Shown here: piece after piece, positions 7,908 through 17,789 of the stretch
Numbering within the stretch: position 1 is the first letter of the stretch
How the letters are laid out: the number at the start of each line of letters is the position of its first letter
NCBI RefSeq assembly: GCF_003097315.1
Contig: NZ_QDDL01000014.1
Coordinates: 32,014-96,013, forward strand
Direction of reading: 5' to 3'
DNA length: 64,000 bases
Origin: Pelagibaculum spongiae
Lineage (GTDB): Bacteria > Pseudomonadota > Gammaproteobacteria > Enterobacterales > Pelagibaculaceae
Program-made: the position numbers and the translations under genes
Notes under the pieces: model-generated
Databases searched by the model: none
Seen by the model: only the letters and a program-made list of their open reading frames with translations
Told to the model about the DNA's origin: nothing

Positions 7908-10082
7908 ATGGACGATATATCCCCGATTCTCGACAATCTTAACAAGGCGCAGAGAGACGCAGTCGCCGCGCCAGAACAGCATTGCCTAGTATTGGCCGGT
8001 GCGGGTTCGGGTAAAACCCGGGTGCTGGTGCATCGAATCGCTTTTTTGACCGCCTCTGGTGGTGTGGGTGTTTCACCTTGGTCATTACTTGCTGTGACTT
8101 TTACCAATAAAGCGGCAGCAGAAATGCGCGGTCGAGTGGAGTCGGTGGCAGGTGTATCGCCAGCCGGCATGTGGTTAGGCACTTTCCATAGTCTGGCGCA
8201 TCGATTTTTACGCCAACATTGGCAGCAAGCCAATTTGCCACAGCAGTTTCAAATTATTGATTCCGATGACCAGTACCGAATGATCAGGCGAATCATGCGG
8301 GAAGCCGGACTGGATGAAAGTAAATGGCCACCGCGTCAGGTGCAGTGGTTTATTAATAACAGCAAGGAAGAAGGTCTTCGACCACAACATATCGAGACTT
8401 ACAACGATTTTCATCGTCAGACGCATTTGCAGATTTATCAGGCTTATCAAGAGGCTTGTGATCGCGGTGGCATGGTCGATTTCTCTGAGTTATTGCTGCG
8501 CTCGTTAGAAACCCTGCGCAACAATACTGAGCTGCGAAATCATTACCAGGGTCGCTTCCGGCATATTCTGGTCGATGAGTTTCAAGATACCAACACCATT
8601 CAATATGCCTGGTTGCGTTTAATGTGCGGCCCAAACAGTAAGCTGTTTGTGGTAGGTGATGATGACCAGTCTATTTACGGTTGGCGGGGTGCAAAAATTG
8701 AGAATATCCAACAATTCTCTCGTGACTACCCAGATGCTTTAAGCATTAAATTGGAGCAAAATTATCGCTCCACTAGCAATATTTTGAATGCTTCTAACGC
8801 TGTTATTGAAAATAACACCGAGCGAATGGGCAAAAAGCTGTGGACCGATGACGGCGATGGCGAAGCAATTTCACTATATGCAGCATTTAATGATTTAGAT
8901 GAAGCGCGTTATATCGTTGATCGAATTCAACAGGAAGTGCGCGACGGCAGCCCCAGAAAAGATATCGCAATTTTATATCGCTCTAATGCCCAGTCACGGG
9001 TATTAGAAGAATCATTAATTCAAGCTGCAATGCCTTATCGAATTTATGGTGGTCAGCGATTCTTTGACCGCCAGGAAATTAAAGATGCGATGGGTTATTT
9101 ACGGCTAATTGCCCATGGCGGTGATGACTCAGCGTTTGAGCGGGTAGTTAATACGCCAACTCGTGGCATCGGTGATCGCACGGTGCAGGCGGTTCGTGAA
9201 TTGGCGCGTGAGCAAGAGCTCACCATGTGGTTAGCGGCTGAAAAATTAATTGAAGCCAAAGCATTAACAGCACGAGCCATTAAAGCCCTAAAAGGTTTCC
9301 TTGATTTGATCGAAGAACTTCGTGTTAATTGCGAAGGGGCCGAGCTGTATTTGCAAGCGGCAGAAGTGGTTGAAAACTCTGGTCTGCAAGCGCATTACCA
9401 AAAAGAAAAAGGCGAAAAAGGTCAGGCAAGAATTGAAAACCTACAGGAGCTGGTTAATGCCTGTCGTGGTTTTGATCCGGATTTAGCCAATGAAGAAGGC
9501 ATGGAACTGGGTCCGCTTGATGCATTTTTAGCCCATGCGGCGTTAGAAGCGGGTGAAAGCCAAGCGGCCGATCATGATGATGCAGTTCAGTTAATGACCT
9601 TGCACTCGGCTAAAGGTTTGGAATTTCCAATTGTCTTTTTATGTGGACTGGAAGATGGCTTATTCCCACATAAAATGTCGTTGGACGATGGCAACCTCGA
9701 TGAAGAACGGCGCTTGTGTTACGTCGGAATGACCCGGGCAATGCAAAAACTTAATTTAAGCTATGCCGAAATTCGTCGAATGTATGGACAGGAGAATTAC
9801 ACCTCGCCATCGCGCTTTATTCGTGAAATTCCTGCCGAGTTATTAAACGAAGTTCGACTGGGTGGCAGCGTGTCTAGGCCGGTGGTTAAGTCTTCGATGT
9901 TTGCACCGCAAGATACCGGCAGCGTCGCCTTAGGCAGCCGAGTAGCACATAAGAAATTTGGCGAAGGTACCGTGATTAATATTGAAGGCGATGGCCCTTC
10001 GGCGCGTATTCAAGTTAATTTCGATGATGCCGGTGATAAATGGTTAGTACTGTCTTACGCCAAGCTAGAAACTTTAAGTTAA
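7908..10082 (+). CDS. uvrD: DNA helicase II, UvrD
   Basis: A 724-residue superfamily 1A helicase matching UvrD in length and motifs. Walker A is GAGSGKTR near residue 31, motif Ia is VTFTNKAAAEMRGRV, Walker B is LVDEFQDTN near residue 221, motif III is GDDDQSIYGWRGA, and later motifs include LEQNYRSTSNIL, LMTLHSAKGLEFP and VGMTRA. The C-terminus ends in a Tudor-like segment (GSRVAHKKFGEGTVINIEGDG) typical of UvrD. It acts in nucleotide excision and mismatch repair. It is transcribed alone and a terminator-like hairpin follows. Confidence 0.97.
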   Translation: MDDISPILDNLNKAQRDAVAAPEQHCLVLAGAGSGKTRVLVHRIAFLTASGGVGVSPWSLLAVTFTNKAAAEMRGRVESVAGVSPAGMWLGTFHSLAHRFLRQHWQQANLPQQFQIIDSDDQYRMIRRIMREAGLDESKWPPRQVQWFINNSKEEGLRPQHIETYNDFHRQTHLQIYQAYQEACDRGGMVDFSELLLRSLETLRNNTELRNHYQGRFRHILVDEFQDTNTIQYAWLRLMCGPNSKLFVVGDDDQSIYGWRGAKIENIQQFSRDYPDALSIKLEQNYRSTSNILNASNAVIENNTERMGKKLWTDDGDGEAISLYAAFNDLDEARYIVDRIQQEVRDGSPRKDIAILYRSNAQSRVLEESLIQAAMPYRIYGGQRFFDRQEIKDAMGYLRLIAHGGDDSAFERVVNTPTRGIGDRTVQAVRELAREQELTMWLAAEKLIEAKALTARAIKALKGFLDLIEELRVNCEGAELYLQAAEVVENSGLQAHYQKEKGEKGQARIENLQELVNACRGFDPDLANEEGMELGPLDAFLAHAALEAGESQAADHDDAVQLMTLHSAKGLEFPIVFLCGLEDGLFPHKMSLDDGNLDEERRLCYVGMTRAMQKLNLSYAEIRRMYGQENYTSPSRFIREIPAELLNEVRLGGSVSRPVVKSSMFAPQDTGSVALGSRVAHKKFGEGTVINIEGDGPSARIQVNFDDAGDKWLVLSYAKLETLS

Positions 10083-10614
10083 TGAAGTGCATGGCAGCTG
10101 TTATTGGTGTGAAAACTGATCAAACATAATAGCTGCCTGTATGGGCTATTTGAAAACCAGTCGCCGCAGTTAAACGGTGTGCTGGTTTTTTTGTAAAGAT
10201 TGAATCGCTTGCTGTAGATATTTCGGTAGCATTCAAAACATGAAAAAAGTACTGGTTTTTATATTTTACATTCATCTATCAGAGCTAAAATTCCTCGAGT
10301 AAAACACAGATAAAATCAATCTTAGTTTTGATGATGGCTTTGTTATTAAATCACTAGCCAAATTGTTAATTCAAAAAAGCAAACCAGTACCATTTTTTAT
10401 TGGCTAGTTTGGTTAAAACAGATCTTGCATCGAGATATTTCATTCGGTGATGTATCCCTTATACCCAAACCAGCCCTTTGAGGATTTTGGAGTGGATTGG
10501 GTATATCTCCCTTTATCGCCAAGCCGACAGTTGCTTTGATTACAACTGACGCTGATCAACCATTCGGTTAGTCTGCGCGTTATGCTGCAAACTGGCTTTT
10601 AAGTAGATAGCGCC
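10083..10614. other. Intergenic region upstream of the acyl-CoA ligase
   Basis: No gene is visible in these 530 bp. A terminator-like hairpin for uvrD lies near the start. An inverted repeat (ATACCCAA at 10461-10468 and TTGGGTAT at 10497-10504) lies about 110 bp before the acyl-CoA ligase start and could be a regulator site or a hairpin. Confidence 0.5.
10153..10193 (+). terminator. Terminator-like hairpin after uvrD
   Basis: Arms AAAACCAG and CTGGTTTT enclose about 21 bases and are followed by a run of T at 10186-10192. It lies about 70 bp past the uvrD stop codon. Confidence 0.6.
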
Positions 10615-12456
10615 ATGCATTCAATAAAAATTCACCCGATTCATTTGCTGCAGCAACGGGCTGCTGAAACACCAGATAAGCCGGTGTTGCACTGGAAGTC
10701 CGATGGACAATGGCACCAGTGGAACTGGCGGGAGTTTTGGCAACGGGCTAATCAATTAGCCGGAGAGATGATCCGTTGTGGCCTAGAACCAGGCCAAATG
10801 ATCGGTATTTATGCTTGGAACTCACCGCAATGGTTGTTGGTGGATGTTGCAGGCATGCTCGCCAGATTAGTTGTGGTGCCGATTTATCCAACCAGTACCA
10901 CCGAACAAGCAGCACAGATTGCCGACGATTCTGGTATCCGCTGGTTGTTTACTGGCGTGCAACAAGAGTTTGATCGCGCCTTGCCATTGTTAGATGGTTG
11001 TGTCGAACAACTGGTGCCGATGTCTAAGGGCATCGATATTCGTTCGTGTCCGGCAGCACGTCCTCTAGGCAATTTAATCAGTCCCTTGAGCGAAGTATTA
11101 CAAGAGCAAGTTGACCTGCGAATTGAGCAGGTGCAACTAAGTGATTTGGCTACTTTGATTTACACCTCAGGCACCACCGGTGTGCCAAAAGGCGTCATGC
11201 TGGATTTCGAAAACATGTCAGACAGTTTCGAAATGCACGACAAACGCTTAAAGGTTGGCAAAGAAGATTTAACTTTGAGTTTCTTGCCATTAAGCCATGT
11301 TTATGAACGTGCCTGGGCGCATTACATACTGACTTGTGGTGGCGAAGTAGCAACCTGTGCCGATCCGAAAAAAGTCGGTGAATTGCTGCCTGAAATTAAA
11401 CCGACCACCATGTGCGCCGTGCCGCGCTTCCTTGAAAAAGTGTGTGATGGTATTCAGGCCAAAGCGTATAAAGCAGGTGGCTTGAAGATGCGTTTGTTCA
11501 AAAAAGCCATGGCTGATGGTTTGCTGCAGCTGGAGCATAAGCGCAAGGGTACTGTGGATAAAAAGCTTAATTTCAGATGTAAAATTTGGGACAAGCTAGT
11601 TTTTCAAAAAGTCCGACAAGCGCTTGGTGGCCGATTGAGAATGGTGCCATGTGGTGGTGCTCGATTGGACCCTGAAGTGCAATCATTCTTTATGGTGCTC
11701 GGTATTCCGGTAAAAATTGGTTATGGCTTGACGGAAACCCTAGCGACCGTTTGCTGTACCGATGACGGTAACTGGGAATCTGGTCATGTTGGTTTCCCAT
11801 TGCCGGGAATAGACGTTCGTATCGGCGAAAATGACGAAATTATTGTTCGTGGCGGCAATGTAATGCGCGGCTATTTCAAGCGTAAAAATGCCACCGATGA
11901 AGTGATGAAGAATGACTGGTTCCATACCGGCGATTGCGGTTATTTCGACAAGCAGGGTCGATTGGTGTTAACCGATCGCATCAAGGAATTGATGAAAACT
12001 TCCGGCGGCAAATACATTGCACCGCAGCGTATTGAAGGTCAGGTTGCCCGTGGTGATCTGATCGAACAGGTGGCGATTATTGCCGAAGCGAGAAATTTTG
12101 TTTCTGCATTAATAGTACCGGCATGGGATTCGTTGGAAGATTACGCCAAGAGCGTTAATATCAAATATCATGATCGGCTAGAATTGCTAAAACATACTCA
12201 TATTATGGATGTGATGGAGCAGCGATTAGAAGAGCTGCAAAAAGGTTTGGCGCGTTTTGAGAAAATTCGTAAATTCACCTTGGTTCCGCATGAGTTTTCA
12301 ATTGAATTGGGTGAAATTACCCCAACGCTAAAACTTCGCCGTAAAGTGATCATGAAAAAATTCCGTAAGGAAATTGAGGCAATGTACGAAGGCGTTCGCT
12401 TTGATAGCAAGAGTAAAGATAAGACTAAAAACAAAACCGACCCAGATTTAGAGTAA
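10615..12456 (+). CDS. Long-chain fatty acid--CoA ligase (AMP-binding)
   Basis: A 613-residue adenylate-forming enzyme of the FadD15/FAA1-like long-chain acyl-CoA synthetase group, which activates fatty acids with ATP and CoA. The AMP-binding P-loop motif is YTSGTTGVPKG at residues 183-193. Further motifs are YGLTET, the hinge TGDCGYFDKQGRLVLTDRIKEL and the C-terminal catalytic lysine region TSGGKYIAPQRIE. A polar, lysine-rich tail (SKDKTKNKTDPD) closes the protein. It should serve beta-oxidation or lipid salvage at the membrane. No fatty-acid genes flank it. Confidence 0.93.
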   Translation: MHSIKIHPIHLLQQRAAETPDKPVLHWKSDGQWHQWNWREFWQRANQLAGEMIRCGLEPGQMIGIYAWNSPQWLLVDVAGMLARLVVVPIYPTSTTEQAAQIADDSGIRWLFTGVQQEFDRALPLLDGCVEQLVPMSKGIDIRSCPAARPLGNLISPLSEVLQEQVDLRIEQVQLSDLATLIYTSGTTGVPKGVMLDFENMSDSFEMHDKRLKVGKEDLTLSFLPLSHVYERAWAHYILTCGGEVATCADPKKVGELLPEIKPTTMCAVPRFLEKVCDGIQAKAYKAGGLKMRLFKKAMADGLLQLEHKRKGTVDKKLNFRCKIWDKLVFQKVRQALGGRLRMVPCGGARLDPEVQSFFMVLGIPVKIGYGLTETLATVCCTDDGNWESGHVGFPLPGIDVRIGENDEIIVRGGNVMRGYFKRKNATDEVMKNDWFHTGDCGYFDKQGRLVLTDRIKELMKTSGGKYIAPQRIEGQVARGDLIEQVAIIAEARNFVSALIVPAWDSLEDYAKSVNIKYHDRLELLKHTHIMDVMEQRLEELQKGLARFEKIRKFTLVPHEFSIELGEITPTLKLRRKVIMKKFRKEIEAMYEGVRFDSKSKDKTKNKTDPDLE

Positions 12457-12608
12457 CGCTTAGCCAAAACTGAACGATAAATATTTGTACATATTATCGA
12501 TCAATAATGAAAGCGCGGTTTACACTAAAAGGTGGAAGTGAAAACTAAAACTTTTACAATGTGTTATCTGGCGTTTAGATAATTAGCCCTATTTTTTTGG
12601 AGAAAGCC

Positions 12609-13463
12609 ATGGATGGCGATCCAAGACAGGCATCAATCAGCCTGCCTGTTTTTCGTGCACTCACCGATAGTGCACCCTCTGTATGGCGTGAAGCATTGGA
12701 GCAAGCAATGTTGGCGCAACTCGATTCAATCATCATGGTACAAGATGCTTGGTCGGTTCTGACAGAAAACACGCCTTCAATTAATCAAAAACGTTGTTTT
12801 ATAAGTAGCTTGTGGCGTGGCCAAGTATTTTCCTTGCACCTACCTGTTTTGTGCAAAAGAATTGAACAACAAATTCCGCTGGTAGATCAAAGCCAACAAA
12901 ATCTACTGGAACAAGGGTTGCAGCTTTTAAGCCAGCTGGCAGTTCCGGTAAAACAAAAAACACCGCATCATAACTTTAATGAATTTGCATCAGCTTACTG
13001 TGGCGACCAAGTGTGGCAGTTGCCGCGCTATAGCACCGATGCTTCTGGGTTATTTGAATCATGGGGTGCGGGTAAGTTAGATATTTCACCATTAATAGAA
13101 GCGATGATGCTGACAGCCATGAATGAGTTGTGGAGCTTTGGTGAAAAAAGTTTTGCTGAACCCTTAATCTTCAAAGAAGCGGTTTTTAATGAAAAACTTA
13201 CTGACGACTCGTCGAATGCTGAAAATCAGCAACTTCGATTGCCGCATCAATGGTTTGAACATTCCGCCGCCACTAATTTTCAATTAGCGATTGAAGCACT
13301 GCAATTAATTGCCAAGGCTTTGGATTGGCAGCCGGATGAAGAAGCGCTGAAGAAGCTTTGCCAAGGTTATATTCGCCGCAAGGCTGCGATTATGGCTTCG
13401 TTAATGGAAATGCTGCTACAACCACCAGAGTGGCTGGAACTGCAATTGGCCAAGCGTGCTTAA
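12609..13463 (+). CDS. Hypothetical protein, 284 residues
   Basis: I do not recognise this protein. It appears soluble and mostly helical, with no signal peptide or membrane segment, and it ends in a basic helix (GYIRRKAAIMASLMEMLL). The ATG at 12609 is preferred because GGAG sits 7 bp upstream, inside an upstream TTG-initiated extension. It follows the acyl-CoA ligase by 150 bp on the same strand. No catalytic motif stands out. Confidence 0.65.
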   Translation: MDGDPRQASISLPVFRALTDSAPSVWREALEQAMLAQLDSIIMVQDAWSVLTENTPSINQKRCFISSLWRGQVFSLHLPVLCKRIEQQIPLVDQSQQNLLEQGLQLLSQLAVPVKQKTPHHNFNEFASAYCGDQVWQLPRYSTDASGLFESWGAGKLDISPLIEAMMLTAMNELWSFGEKSFAEPLIFKEAVFNEKLTDDSSNAENQQLRLPHQWFEHSAATNFQLAIEALQLIAKALDWQPDEEALKKLCQGYIRRKAAIMASLMEMLLQPPEWLELQLAKRA

Positions 13464-13601
13464 TCCCAATTGAGCAGCTGACGAATTCTTCGGTGTAATT
13501 AAGGTATCGCTACGACTTAATCAGACATATTGAGGTGGCTTAGGTATAGATTTACAGTGATAGCGCTATAATGTGCGTCTTCTGAAGATGTAGATTGGCT
13601 T

Positions 13602-14402
13602 ATGTTGAAGTTTCCTAAGATTGCCTTGGCTGTCGCTGTTGTAACAGCCACCGTCATGCTCACCAGTTGTGCTACCTCGCCTACCGGCAGAAAACAGTTC
13701 AAACTCTATTCCTCCCAGCAGCTGGCCGAGATCGCCACGGCGCAGTTCAGGCAGATGAAACAGCAACAGCCAATCAACAACGCTGCTAAAGATAACCAAT
13801 ATGTACAATGCATCGCCGATAAGTTGATTGCTCAATTACCACTGCCTTGGAGTCGCCAATCGTGGGAGGTGGTGGTTTTTGAATCAGACGATGTGAATGC
13901 TTTTGCCATGCCCGGTAATAAAATTGGCGTTTATGATGGCATGATCAACCTAGCAGAAAACCAACATCAACTGGCTGCGGTAATTGGCCATGAATTGGCG
14001 CATGTGCTGGCAGATCATTCCAATGAGCGCTTATCTTCACAAAGTTTGATTGGCTTTGGGGTAAAAATTGCCGAAAAGCAGGGCGGCAAGAGTCTCGCGC
14101 AAGGCGTTGGCACGGCGGCTAACTTATTAATTGCACTGCCGTATAGCCGGGTTAATGAAACCGAAGCAGATATTATTGGCTTGGATATTATGGCTAAAGC
14201 GGGTTTCCAGCCGCAACAAAGTGTTCGTTTATGGCAATTGATGTCGCAAAAATCCGGTGGAAAATCGGTGCCTGAATTGTTATCAACGCACCCGACCGAT
14301 AAAAGTCGTATTGCTGATTTGCAAAAGCAAATGAATCAAGCAACAGCGCTTTATCGCCAAGCGAAAACCCAAGGTTATGCACCACATTGCAAAAAACCGT
14401 AG
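13602..14402 (+). CDS. M48 family metallopeptidase lipoprotein
   Basis: A 266-residue lipoprotein with a signal peptide ending in the lipobox LTSC (Cys23), so it should be anchored in the outer or inner membrane facing the periplasm. The zinc motif HELAH lies at residues 130-134 and the third ligand is probably the glutamate in NETEADIIG. Size and layout match the LoiP/YcaL branch of M48, which degrades misfolded outer-membrane proteins such as LptD intermediates. It is transcribed alone. A second, larger M48 peptidase is encoded at 28.8-29.9 kb. Confidence 0.93.
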   Translation: MLKFPKIALAVAVVTATVMLTSCATSPTGRKQFKLYSSQQLAEIATAQFRQMKQQQPINNAAKDNQYVQCIADKLIAQLPLPWSRQSWEVVVFESDDVNAFAMPGNKIGVYDGMINLAENQHQLAAVIGHELAHVLADHSNERLSSQSLIGFGVKIAEKQGGKSLAQGVGTAANLLIALPYSRVNETEADIIGLDIMAKAGFQPQQSVRLWQLMSQKSGGKSVPELLSTHPTDKSRIADLQKQMNQATALYRQAKTQGYAPHCKKP

Positions 14403-14567
14403 AAAACCGAATCAAAAAACCAAATTAAATAAATTTTTGTCAGTTATTAATTGGTTAAGTCAGCATTGAATGATAACTGGCTTATCTTATTGCAATGACA
14501 AAACAGAATTAGCTATTTAGACTGGCCGAATAAGTCGTTTCAAGGCTGCCAGTCCAGAGGAAAGATA

Positions 14568-15134
14568 ATGCCTAAAGCATGCGATATAAAGCGCGGTGAA
14601 GTGGTTGATATTAATGGTCAGCCTTGTCAGTTAAAAGATATTACAGTGCACAGCCCATCAGCACGTGGCGCAGCAACTCTTTATAAGTGTCGTTTTACTG
14701 ATCTGTTAAAAAAGCAAAAAGTCGATCAAACCTTCACCGGTGATGATTTTCTAAAGCCGATCGACACATCAAAAAAGCCGGTGCAGTTTTTATATAAAGA
14801 AGACGCCAGCTATGTATTGATGGACTTAGAAAGCTACGAGCAGTTTTATCTCGACGCTGAAGTACTGGGCGACCAGGCGCAGTGGTTGTCTGACACATTA
14901 GAAGGTATGTTCGGCTTATTAATTGAAGATCAACTAGTATCCATTGAGCTACCTAACTCGCTGGTGTTGGAAATTGTCGAAACTCCGCCAGCCATGAAAG
15001 GCTCCAGTCAGAATAAGCGCACCAAACCTGCTACGTTGGAAAATGGTGCTGTGGTTCAGGTGCCGGAATATATTTCAACCGGCGAGAAGATTAACGTCAA
15101 TCCAGAGCTGCAGACGTTCTTGTCGAGAGCTTAG
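14568..15134 (+). CDS. efpL: Elongation factor P-like protein EfpL (YeiP)
   Basis: This 188-residue protein has the three beta-barrel domains of elongation factor P and matches EfpL (YeiP) rather than EF-P. The tip loop reads SPSARGAATLYK, as in YeiP, instead of the lysine-modified loop of EF-P. The domain III segment VETPPAMKGSSQNKRTKPATLENGAVVQVPEYISTGEKI is typical. EfpL helps ribosomes through stalling peptide motifs. A GAGGAAAG ribosome site precedes the ATG. Confidence 0.95.
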   Translation: MPKACDIKRGEVVDINGQPCQLKDITVHSPSARGAATLYKCRFTDLLKKQKVDQTFTGDDFLKPIDTSKKPVQFLYKEDASYVLMDLESYEQFYLDAEVLGDQAQWLSDTLEGMFGLLIEDQLVSIELPNSLVLEIVETPPAMKGSSQNKRTKPATLENGAVVQVPEYISTGEKINVNPELQTFLSRA

Positions 15135-15308
15135 TGGGTTGATAAATTTCACATTGTAGATTTGATGAGTGTTAACGAAATCAGATATCTGGCAATAAAT
15201 ACCAAGGTGTCTGATTGCGCCTTTGGCTTATCAAACCTACATGTGTTGAGCTTTTGGGCAGGTTAATCATTCAAACCAAGTGCTGCGACTAAAGCTAATT
15301 TCGGTACT

Positions 15309-16061
15309 TTATCTTCTGCGTTTAGCCTGTCTTTTTTGATATTGCTGGCACAAATTAAAAATCATCTGGGGGGTCCATACCAAATGATGCCGATTGCCAA
15401 AACTAGTATGTTGATCAATGCCACCGGCACGTAGCACCCTAGCAACAATTGTTGAGCAGTTTTTACGTAACGTTCGGTAGTGTGCATCAGGTTTGGTTCG
15501 AATGCTGGCCCATTCTTCAATCATGGCTCGACAGTTCAAGCCAGACAGATTGTATGACCAAGGCTTTAAGAATTGTTTCGAAGCGCCTGCACCATGTTTA
15601 AAATGAAACATGTTTTTTAGAAATTTAAGGACTTGTTGATCCACTTGATCATCGTAATCCCATTCGGAGCACTCTAAACCTAAAAATCGATGGGCATAAT
15701 TACCGTGTACAAGGCTTTCTATAACTTGTGGGTTATTTTGATCCAGCGATAGTAGCCTCCATTGTTCCTGGTGACTTATTTGCCCTAAAGAAACACGCTC
15801 ACTTCTGTTATCTTCCATTAGTGAGATGTTCTTTTGGGCACCAAATTTCTTACCAGGTAAAATACTACTTTTTCCTGCATGGCCATCAGGCCACCAGCTG
15901 ACATAGTTATGTAGTCGAGCGCTTTCATCATTTTCTAAAATTTGCATTGCTGCATGGCCGTAACTACCAATGTTTCCAAATAAATCACGCGTTTTATTAA
16001 ATTGATCATAAGGCAACCAGACATAAACGGTTGCGGAAATTTGTTCTCTCGACATCGCCAA
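15309..16061 (-). CDS. Possible permuted papain-fold (NlpC/P60-LRAT-like) protein
   Basis: This 250-residue protein has no signal peptide or membrane segment. Two conserved-looking spots suggest a circularly permuted NlpC/P60 (LRAT/YiiX-like) cysteine hydrolase: an N-terminal GSYGHAAMQI with a candidate catalytic histidine, followed by YVSWWPDG, and a C-terminal RKNCSTIVARVLRAGG with a candidate nucleophilic cysteine. In permuted members the histidine precedes the cysteine, as here. Possible roles include an amidase, a thioesterase or a secreted effector, but none is shown by context. An ATG at 16055 is an alternative start. Confidence 0.55.
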   Translation of the reverse strand: MAMSREQISATVYVWLPYDQFNKTRDLFGNIGSYGHAAMQILENDESARLHNYVSWWPDGHAGKSSILPGKKFGAQKNISLMEDNRSERVSLGQISHQEQWRLLSLDQNNPQVIESLVHGNYAHRFLGLECSEWDYDDQVDQQVLKFLKNMFHFKHGAGASKQFLKPWSYNLSGLNCRAMIEEWASIRTKPDAHYRTLRKNCSTIVARVLRAGGIDQHTSFGNRHHLVWTPQMIFNLCQQYQKRQAKRRR

Positions 16062-16230
16062 CCTACAAAATTTTTATAATGATAAGGGGTATCATCAATG
16101 AAATTTTGTCGATTAGTTTTCGATTTAAAGATCTATGGCTAGATTGGCTAGATTAGCGAGCCTGTGTTTGTTTACAGTGATCGTTGGTTGGCGGTCACGC
16201 TGCTTCTATATAACAGCGAAGAGCTTTTAA

Positions 16231-17307
16231 ATGTCTGATCACCCTCGAAAGATTATCCACTGCGATTGCGACTGCTTTTTTGCAGCGGTTGAGATTCGCG
16301 ATAATCCTGAGCTACGTGCTTTGCCGGTGGCAATTGGCGGCAGTTCGGATCGGCGTGGGGTGATTTCGACCTGTAACTATGTAGCGAGAAAGTTTGGTAT
16401 TCGTTCGGCAATGAATAGTGCCAAAGCGTTACAGCTGTGCCCGGATCTGATTATATTGCCGGGCAATATGGATAAGTACCGTGAAGCTTCGGTAAAGATT
16501 AACCGTATTTTTGAAGACTACACCGACTTAGTTGAACCCCTCTCTTTAGATGAAGCATTTCTCGATGTCAGCGAAAGCAATGCTTGCCACGGCAGCGCGA
16601 CTTTAATCGCAGAAGAAATTCGCGCCCGAGTGCGTAAAGAAGTTGGCATTACAATTTCTGCCGGAGTAGCGCCGAATAAGTTTGTGGCCAAGGTGGCTTC
16701 TGACTGGAATAAGCCCGATGGCTTGTGTGTAGTGACCCCGGAAAAAGTCGATGCCTTTGTTAAGCAGCTTCCAATCGAGCGGATTTTCGGCGTCGGTAAA
16801 GTAACTGCTGGCAAATTGCATGCGATGGGCATTCTCAATTGCGGCGACCTGCGTGATTTTGAGCTGCCGGTGTTAACGGAGCGGTTCGGCCGATTTGGCT
16901 CACGACTACACCAATTGTGCCGCGGGATTGATGATCGACCGGTGCAAATTAGCCGGATTCATAAGTCGGTTAGCATTGAGCACACTTACCCCATTGATCT
17001 TTTAGGCGTTGAAAACTGTCTAGACCAATTGCCCGAACTATTAGAGCAATTGCACCGACGGTTGCGGCGATATCTAGAAAAAGACAGTGGCTATAAAATC
17101 AAAGGTCGCTTTGCCAAAGTACGTTTTAACGACTTCACCACCACCACGATTGAAAACCAGCTGCAAGAAGGCGAGCTTAAGCAATACCAGGTGTTAATTC
17201 GCCAAGGGCATGCTCGGGGTGAAAAACCGGTACGTTTGTTAGGCATTGGTGTGAGATTGGATGTTGATGATCAGCAAGCGCCCGAGCAGCTGACGTTGTT
17301 CACCTAG
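16231..17307 (+). CDS. dinB: DNA polymerase IV, DinB
   Basis: A 358-residue Y-family translesion polymerase. Its first catalytic aspartates lie in HCDCDCFFAAVE near residues 10-21, and SLDEAFLD (from residue 105) holds the other acidic pair. The helix-hairpin-helix part (IFGVGKVTAGKLHAMGI) and the little-finger domain follow. The C-terminus ends EQLTLFT, a clear beta-clamp-binding motif. Nothing in the upstream 170 bp is an obvious LexA box. A terminator-like hairpin follows about 165 bp downstream. Confidence 0.97.
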   Translation: MSDHPRKIIHCDCDCFFAAVEIRDNPELRALPVAIGGSSDRRGVISTCNYVARKFGIRSAMNSAKALQLCPDLIILPGNMDKYREASVKINRIFEDYTDLVEPLSLDEAFLDVSESNACHGSATLIAEEIRARVRKEVGITISAGVAPNKFVAKVASDWNKPDGLCVVTPEKVDAFVKQLPIERIFGVGKVTAGKLHAMGILNCGDLRDFELPVLTERFGRFGSRLHQLCRGIDDRPVQISRIHKSVSIEHTYPIDLLGVENCLDQLPELLEQLHRRLRRYLEKDSGYKIKGRFAKVRFNDFTTTTIENQLQEGELKQYQVLIRQGHARGEKPVRLLGIGVRLDVDDQQAPEQLTLFT

Positions 17308-17471
17308 GTTGGATAAGCGTAGCGCCATCCGACGTCGTTATTCTCAGAAGGTTCTGATGCTTTTCTACGGATACAGGTGCTATTCGATGTTTTTCCTGCC
17401 AGAACCCTCTCTATAGAGAAAGATTCAAATTATCGGTAAGTTTATTGATCTTGAAAATCATCCGCTTAGCC

Positions 17472-17500
17472 TAAGAGGGGCTAAAACCCTCGGATTTTTT
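17472..17500 (+). terminator. Terminator-like hairpin between dinB and the tRNA array
   Basis: GAGGG and CCCTC arms around a 7-8 base loop, followed by GGATTTTTT. It would separate dinB transcription from the tRNA operon. Confidence 0.6.
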
Positions 17501-17511
17501 CATCTGAAGGG

Positions 17512-17539
17512 GTGACACGGCTTAGTGGATCTGTATAAT
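17512..17539 (+). promoter_or_regulatory. Sigma-70 promoter of the tRNA operon
   Basis: A perfect -10 box TATAAT (17534-17539) lies 16 bp after GTGACA (17512-17517), 13 bp before the first tRNA. The GC-rich discriminator (GCGCC) right after the -10 box is typical of stringently controlled stable RNA promoters. Confidence 0.7.
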
Positions 17540-17552
17540 GCGCCAGCGTTCC

Positions 17553-17628
17553 GGGTGATTAGCTCAGCTGGTAGAGCGTCGCCCTTACAAGGCGAATGTC
17601 GGGAGTTCGATCCTCTCATCACCCACCA
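17553..17628 (+). tRNA. tRNA-Val(TAC), copy 1
   Basis: 76 nt including an encoded CCA. The acceptor arms GGGTGAT and ATCACCC pair fully. The anticodon stem TCGCC/GGCGA encloses CTTACAA, giving anticodon TAC. The T arm has GTTCGAT. It is the first gene of a six-tRNA array. Confidence 0.97.
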
Positions 17629-17636
17629 AAGATTCT

Positions 17637-17713
17637 GGAGCGGTAGTTCAGTTGGTTAGAATACCGGCCTGTCACGCCGGGGGTCGCGGGTTCGAGTCCC
17701 GTCCGCTCCGCCA
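17637..17713 (+). tRNA. tRNA-Asp(GTC), copy 1
   Basis: 77 nt including an encoded CCA. The acceptor arms GGAGCGG and CCGCTCC pair. The anticodon stem CCGGC/GCCGG encloses CTGTCAC, giving anticodon GTC. It lies 8 bp after tRNA-Val copy 1. Confidence 0.97.
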
Positions 17714-17760
17714 TTATTACGGTGCATCTCTGTGACAAGAGATAGACAATGCATCGCTTA
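17714..17760 (+). repeat. Spacer repeat of the tRNA array, copy 1
   Basis: This spacer is repeated almost exactly at 17968-18014. It can fold (TCTCT/AGAGA within TGCAT/ATGCA) and is part of the roughly 260-bp unit that was triplicated. Confidence 0.85.
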
Positions 17761-17789
17761 CTGCTAAGGCAGTATAAAAGTGCTTCGGC

